Shown here: one piece after another, positions 60,706 to 64,000 of the stretch
Layout: every line of letters starts with the position of its first letter
Position numbering within the stretch: the first letter of the stretch is position 1
Assembly (NCBI RefSeq): GCF_039538365.1
Contig: NZ_BAABCA010000001.1
Span: 558,001 to 622,000, forward strand
Direction: 5' to 3'
Origin: Postechiella marina
Lineage (GTDB): Bacteria > Bacteroidota > Bacteroidia > Flavobacteriales > Flavobacteriaceae
DNA: 64,000 bases
Program-made: the position numbers and the translations under genes
Notes under the pieces: generated by a model
The model's database searches: none
What the model was told of the DNA's origin: nothing
What the model saw: the letters and a program-made list of their open reading frames with translations, nothing else

Positions 60706-62049
60706 ATGTCCGATGATTTTGATTTATTAGAAACAAATTCTAAAGAAAAAACAGAAAAAGTTGATGTTAATTGGGGTAAAGCCATTGACACCATGAAATC
60801 TAAACTTTCTCAAGAAGACGATCCAGAAGTGCGTCAAAAAATATTAAATGCCACTTTAGACGATGTTGTAGACATGGCAGAGAAAGATAGATCTACTTTA
60901 TTGGATGCCATTAAAGATTTAACAGATTATCAAGACGAAGTTGGTATTTTATTTGAGCGTTTCTCGTCGTTAAATTCAGACGAGCAAAAGGTTATAGACG
61001 ATGCTCAAAAAGCTTTAGATCGTGCTAATATAGAATTAGAAGACGCCCAAAAAGTACCAGATTCTTGGTGGAATAACCTTTGGGGACGTAAAAGTAAAAT
61101 AGCAAAAGCAGAAGCAGCGTTAAAATCGGCTCAAACCATAAGAGCAGGAGCAGATAACAAGGCAAAAGCCATGTTTCAAGAGCGTATAGAAAGTGCAGAT
61201 GTACAAACATTACTTGGCGAGCTATCTTATAAGTCTCAAGCAGCGGTATCGCGTTTAAAAAACAGAGAAGTAGAGATTAAAGAAGTAGAAGAGAAACTAA
61301 AAGATGCTATCGTAGAAGCATCAAAAAACCATACAAAAGCTTTAGAAAAGAAAAAAGAAGTAGAAGCTAAGCTAGAAGAGCAATACGCCTTGTTAAAACA
61401 ATCGCGCCAAGAATTAGAAGATATAGCCGATAAACAATCTGCAGAATACGCAGAAGCCATTGGTAAAATGACAGCCTTAGAGCAAAAAGTTGAAGAACTA
61501 GAAGGCCTTAAAAACGCTTACACAACACTAGCAGCATCCAAAGACAGTTTTGTACACAAACACAATTTAACAATTAAAGTATTAACCTCTTTACGTAGTA
61601 ATTTACAAACACACCGTGCAAAATTAAAGAGTGATACAGAAGAGCGCCTTAAGTATTACGACGGATATGTAGTGGCATTAAAAGCAAGAACAGATCAAGA
61701 ATTCGCTGCTATTCTAGAGCACTTAGGTGTAAAAACAGACGAACATATTGGCGAAACCTTAGCATCTATGCATACAGCAAGTGCAAAAGCACGCCAAGAT
61801 ATGATGGATAATATTCCGGTACACGAAAAAGTAATGCAAGGCGTTTACAGCAGTTATGCCGAGGCTTTACAAGAAATTCGTGCTAAAGATGGCGAGATTC
61901 AAAAAAACTTTGCAGAGCGTTACGGTATAGATATGAAAGAGATTTTCGAAGACTATTACAATGCCGATGCAAACCAACCAGCAGGAGATGGAGGCAAGCC
62001 AGAAGGTAAGCCAAAACCAGATGCAGGAGACGACAATATGTTATCTTAA
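60706..62049 (+). CDS. Long coiled-coil cytoplasmic protein, unknown
   Basis: A 447-residue acidic protein with no signal peptide. After a 40-residue lead it is nearly all helical with extended heptad-like stretches (AEAALKSAQTIRAGADNKAKAM, KEVEEKLKDAIVEASKNHTK and LEEQYALLKQSRQELEDIAD, from about residue 140 to 260), then a second helical part (LTSLRSNLQTHRAKL near 290-304, and more to 410). The last 30 residues are Gly/Pro/Asp-rich and disordered. Similar proteins are sometimes labelled microtubule-binding on coiled-coil grounds alone; the general look is also like TelA-type helical stress proteins, but no Ter/Tel gene is visible. It is the first gene of an unrecognised group. Role unknown. 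Confidence 0.7.
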   Translation: MSDDFDLLETNSKEKTEKVDVNWGKAIDTMKSKLSQEDDPEVRQKILNATLDDVVDMAEKDRSTLLDAIKDLTDYQDEVGILFERFSSLNSDEQKVIDDAQKALDRANIELEDAQKVPDSWWNNLWGRKSKIAKAEAALKSAQTIRAGADNKAKAMFQERIESADVQTLLGELSYKSQAAVSRLKNREVEIKEVEEKLKDAIVEASKNHTKALEKKKEVEAKLEEQYALLKQSRQELEDIADKQSAEYAEAIGKMTALEQKVEELEGLKNAYTTLAASKDSFVHKHNLTIKVLTSLRSNLQTHRAKLKSDTEERLKYYDGYVVALKARTDQEFAAILEHLGVKTDEHIGETLASMHTASAKARQDMMDNIPVHEKVMQGVYSSYAEALQEIRAKDGEIQKNFAERYGIDMKEIFEDYYNADANQPAGDGGKPEGKPKPDAGDDNMLS

Positions 62050-62057
62050 AATAAAAA

Positions 62058-62147
62058 GGGCGTTACCCCGATAAAAATCGGGGTCAGGCTTTCTGCTATA
62101 TCTTTTTTGCGAAAAACAAAAAAGGATGTCGCTTCAATCCTTAACGC
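62058..62147. repeat. Cloverleaf-like palindromic intergenic element
   Basis: A 90-base element closed by GCGTTA (62060-62065) and TAACGC (62142-62147). Inside are a perfect hairpin CCCCGAT/ATCGGGG (62066-62083) and a second, TTTTTTG/CAAAAAA (62103-62123), joined by GGCTTTCTGCTATATC-like and GGATGTCGCTTCAATCC segments. It looks like a repeat family I associate with flavobacterial genomes, where the arms vary and the core GGGCGTTA...TAACGC is kept. Only one copy is present here. It could be a mobile REP-like element or a structured RNA and may affect mRNA between the coiled-coil gene and the next gene. Confidence 0.6.
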
Positions 62148-62216
62148 ATTACCAATTAACTTTTAGGTTTTAAGTAAGAACAAGTAATTTTTAATTGTTC
62201 ATTTTTAAATAAATCA

Positions 62217-63269
62217 ATGTCAATAAACCACATCGTAACAGCATTAGATTCGGCTCACTTAGACACAAAAGAGCAATACGTTTTCTATCATAAAATGGTC
62301 GATTTTGCTTTAAAAGAACTTATAGTAACAGTTCAGCAAAACAAATTATGTAATACTCAAGAGCTTATATTTTTCAAGCAATATTCAGACTTATTATTGT
62401 ATTCTATAGAAGCCATGCGTATAAAATATATGTACGACGACGAGGATAATATGAATGTAGATTTAACAGAGTCTGGTTTTCCTAATTATCTAGAGTTTCG
62501 TTACCTCTTTAACGATTTATCTTTACGAGAAAATTACATATCAAAATTAAAAGACGTCAATCAATTACAAGACGAGTTTTTAGATACACTTTTAAGAAAA
62601 AAACGCCCCATAAGAAGAGATAAACTTTTTCAAGCAGCATCGGTAATTTATTATACAACCGTAGATAAAAAGTATATTTTTAATCGCTTTGTACAAGGTA
62701 AAATAATAGAGTCAGATGCAGGAAAAACAAAGTATTTAACCAGTTGGAGCTTTTTCGATGTTACCCACAATAGGCCTTTTATTTGCTTTATGTATTTTGA
62801 TTATACAGGAAACAATATAAAAGATCAAAAAGCAGAATTGTACGAAGTTTTAAAAATGGTTGCAGACAGAAAAATGGCGCTAGATACCATGGCGTATACC
62901 ATAGACAAAAAGTTGCCAGAAGTAATGCCAAAGCACATAAAACGTATAGATTTAGGGCCTTTTCATAATGTATTTGCAAAAGACGAAAACAAAATAACAC
63001 ATAGCATTTTACAAAGTATAGGTAATAAAGAAATTCCTTTAGAGTCTTACGCATTATCGTTAAAAATAGACGAAGTATATTCTGGAAGTGAGTTTAAAGA
63101 AGGTAGTTTTTTTAATAAACAAACGCTTCAAAAGTGGAGTACACCAATAAAACAAAAGTATGTTTTTGCACCACATCGTATTATTCAGCTATTGTATAAT
63201 AAAACACCAGAGATTATAAACGATTTGGTGCAACCACCAATTCAAATGTCAGATTTAAAAATTAAGTAA
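62217..63269 (+). CDS. Unrecognised protein in the coiled-coil gene group
   Basis: A 350-residue cytoplasmic protein with no signal peptide, membrane segment, Cys cluster or known catalytic motif that I can see. The first 130 residues are helical (YVFYHKMVDFALKEL, YSDLLLYSIEAMRIKYMY, ENYISKLKDVNQLQDEFLDTLL), then a mixed part with YLTSWSFFDVTHNRPFICFMYFDYTG near 185-210 that looks like central beta strands, and a less regular end. It starts 167 bases after the coiled-coil gene; the palindromic element lies between. The two probably belong to one unit with the partial gene at 63484. Confidence 0.7.
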   Translation: MSINHIVTALDSAHLDTKEQYVFYHKMVDFALKELIVTVQQNKLCNTQELIFFKQYSDLLLYSIEAMRIKYMYDDEDNMNVDLTESGFPNYLEFRYLFNDLSLRENYISKLKDVNQLQDEFLDTLLRKKRPIRRDKLFQAASVIYYTTVDKKYIFNRFVQGKIIESDAGKTKYLTSWSFFDVTHNRPFICFMYFDYTGNNIKDQKAELYEVLKMVADRKMALDTMAYTIDKKLPEVMPKHIKRIDLGPFHNVFAKDENKITHSILQSIGNKEIPLESYALSLKIDEVYSGSEFKEGSFFNKQTLQKWSTPIKQKYVFAPHRIIQLLYNKTPEIINDLVQPPIQMSDLKIK

Positions 63270-63483
63270 ACAGTTTTCTTTACTATTTAATCTGCATGTT
63301 TAAATTATAGCAAGAGGTTACACCAAAGAAAATAGAATTACAATTAAAAATAAGTAGTAGGAAAGCTTATCAATTTTAAGATGAACAATCTAGAAAATTT
63401 TAAATAAAATAAAAGGAGTCATCTGTTTTCATCATTATTAAGTAACTGGAAACTTAAGACTAACAACTGAAGACTTAAAATAC

Positions 63484-64000
63484 ATGGAACACAACTCAAC
63501 ATTCCCTATAAAATTAACAGAATTAGATTTGCTACGAGACGAAGCTTCATCATATTTAAAAAGTATACAATGGGAGCAAAGTCAGCGTGCTAAAAATAAA
63601 GATAAAGACGCCAAAGACGAATCCATTTTATTGTTTTTATCAAGAGCAAATAATGGATCGAATGCAACCGAAATTACATCGGTATCTAAAACCATTTTAG
63701 CTTTAAAAAAGCGGTTGTTGCCAGACTCTGTAGCGTTACCTTTGTATTTAAACCAAACATTATACGCGGTTCAAGAAGGATTAGCGCTAGGTATTTGGAT
63801 AAAAGATAGTTACTACGATTCGTCGGGTTTAACAAGTTTAAATCAAAATAAATCGGCATTAGATGGCAATGGAAAACGTGAGTTCGAAAGTAAAATGCAC
63901 ACCGCAACAGCATTTATGTTATTTGCATCGGCTTACCATATTTTACATAATTTAAAACCATATGCATCAGACGATTTAAGTGTGATGAAACAGAAGTTTG
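63484..64000 (+). CDS. Unrecognised protein (3' end beyond window)
   Basis: About 172 codons from the ATG at 63484, open to the window edge. The visible part is helical: FPIKLTELDLLRDEASSYL, a Lys/Asp-rich patch (KNKDKDAKD), LLPDSVALPLYLNQTLYAVQEGLALGIWI and FMLFASAYHILHNLKPY. No motif of known function is seen; the helical repeats and lack of signal point to a cytoplasmic protein. It is 214 bases downstream of the previous gene on the same strand. Its 3' end and the next genes would be most useful in naming the group. Confidence 0.65.
   Translation, partial: MEHNSTFPIKLTELDLLRDEASSYLKSIQWEQSQRAKNKDKDAKDESILLFLSRANNGSNATEITSVSKTILALKKRLLPDSVALPLYLNQTLYAVQEGLALGIWIKDSYYDSSGLTSLNQNKSALDGNGKREFESKMHTATAFMLFASAYHILHNLKPYASDDLSVMKQKF

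Noticed and set aside
60706..62049. Microtubule-binding protein as a functional name
   Set aside because: Such labels come from generic coiled-coil similarity; bacteria of this type have no microtubules and no binding motif is seen.
63686..63913. Minus-strand frame opposite the last gene
   Set aside because: It is a shadow of the strong plus-strand frame starting at 63484, with no start region or family resemblance.
1..64000. tRNA or rRNA genes in the intergenic gaps
   Set aside because: No cloverleaf with the GTTCRANNC arm, CCA end or conserved rRNA stretch was found when reading the gaps by eye; a covariance scan was not possible here.

Overview
The window is a stretch of chromosome from a marine-type Flavobacteriaceae bacterium (Bacteroidota). 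The evidence is the very AT-rich DNA, secreted proteins ending in type IX secretion (T9SS) sorting domains, upstream TAnnTTTG promoter elements, several TTG/GTG starts, and family-typical genes (DUF5606, DUF349, tandem DUF368, OstA-like protein, Oar-like TonB receptor). No rRNA, tRNA, insertion sequence, prophage or CRISPR array was seen.

Layout. 1-9.5 kb: three minus-strand genes for large secreted surface proteins, one running off the left edge; two end in T9SS type B domains and carry arrays of about 90-residue Asp-rich repeats. 9.5-16.1 kb: an ABC exporter pair, a protein with kinase-like motifs, a pRiA4b ORF-3-like protein, ctaA, cca and tsaC. 16.3-20.3 kb: an LPS/exopolysaccharide cluster (DUF1919, Kdo-kinase-like, three glycosyltransferases). 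20.3-25.9 kb: dapD, a small secreted protein, ruvX-def-DUF5606, a Crp/Fnr regulator, a duplicated-domain lipoprotein and a TlpA-like thioredoxin. 25.9-41.6 kb: minus-strand housekeeping genes (DUF349, aroE, two DUF368/PopT genes, a TPR protein, a class III aminotransferase, an OstA-like protein, an M28 peptidase, purA, fur-like, relA/spoT, rdgB). 41.8-59.2 kb: mostly plus-strand genes (five-PAS histidine kinase and response regulator, nadC, brkB-like, DUF2147, priA, rpsF-rpsR-rplI, Oar-like receptor, a GDPD lipoprotein, a DUF6495-like protein, hisS), with rlmH and a LytTR regulator opposed. 59.3-64 kb: an accessory end with a secreted protein that is almost only a T9SS type A domain, two tiny overlapping membrane proteins, and three genes without clear functions, the last running off the right edge.

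Functional links. The ABC, LPS, OstA-like, PopT, Oar-like and T9SS genes all concern the cell envelope and surface. tsaC, cca, def, rlmH, hisS and the ribosomal operon serve translation; ruvX and priA serve replication and repair. RelA/SpoT, purA and RdgB touch purine nucleotide pools and stringent control and lie together.

The least explained parts are the three-gene module at 60.7-64.0 kb with a cloverleaf-like 90-nt palindromic element inside it, the kinase-like protein at 11.4 kb, stem-loops placed at the predicted transcription starts of hisS and the Oar-like receptor, and a GC-rich 13-mer that occurs three times in this AT-rich window. No complete new system can be claimed from sequence reading alone.
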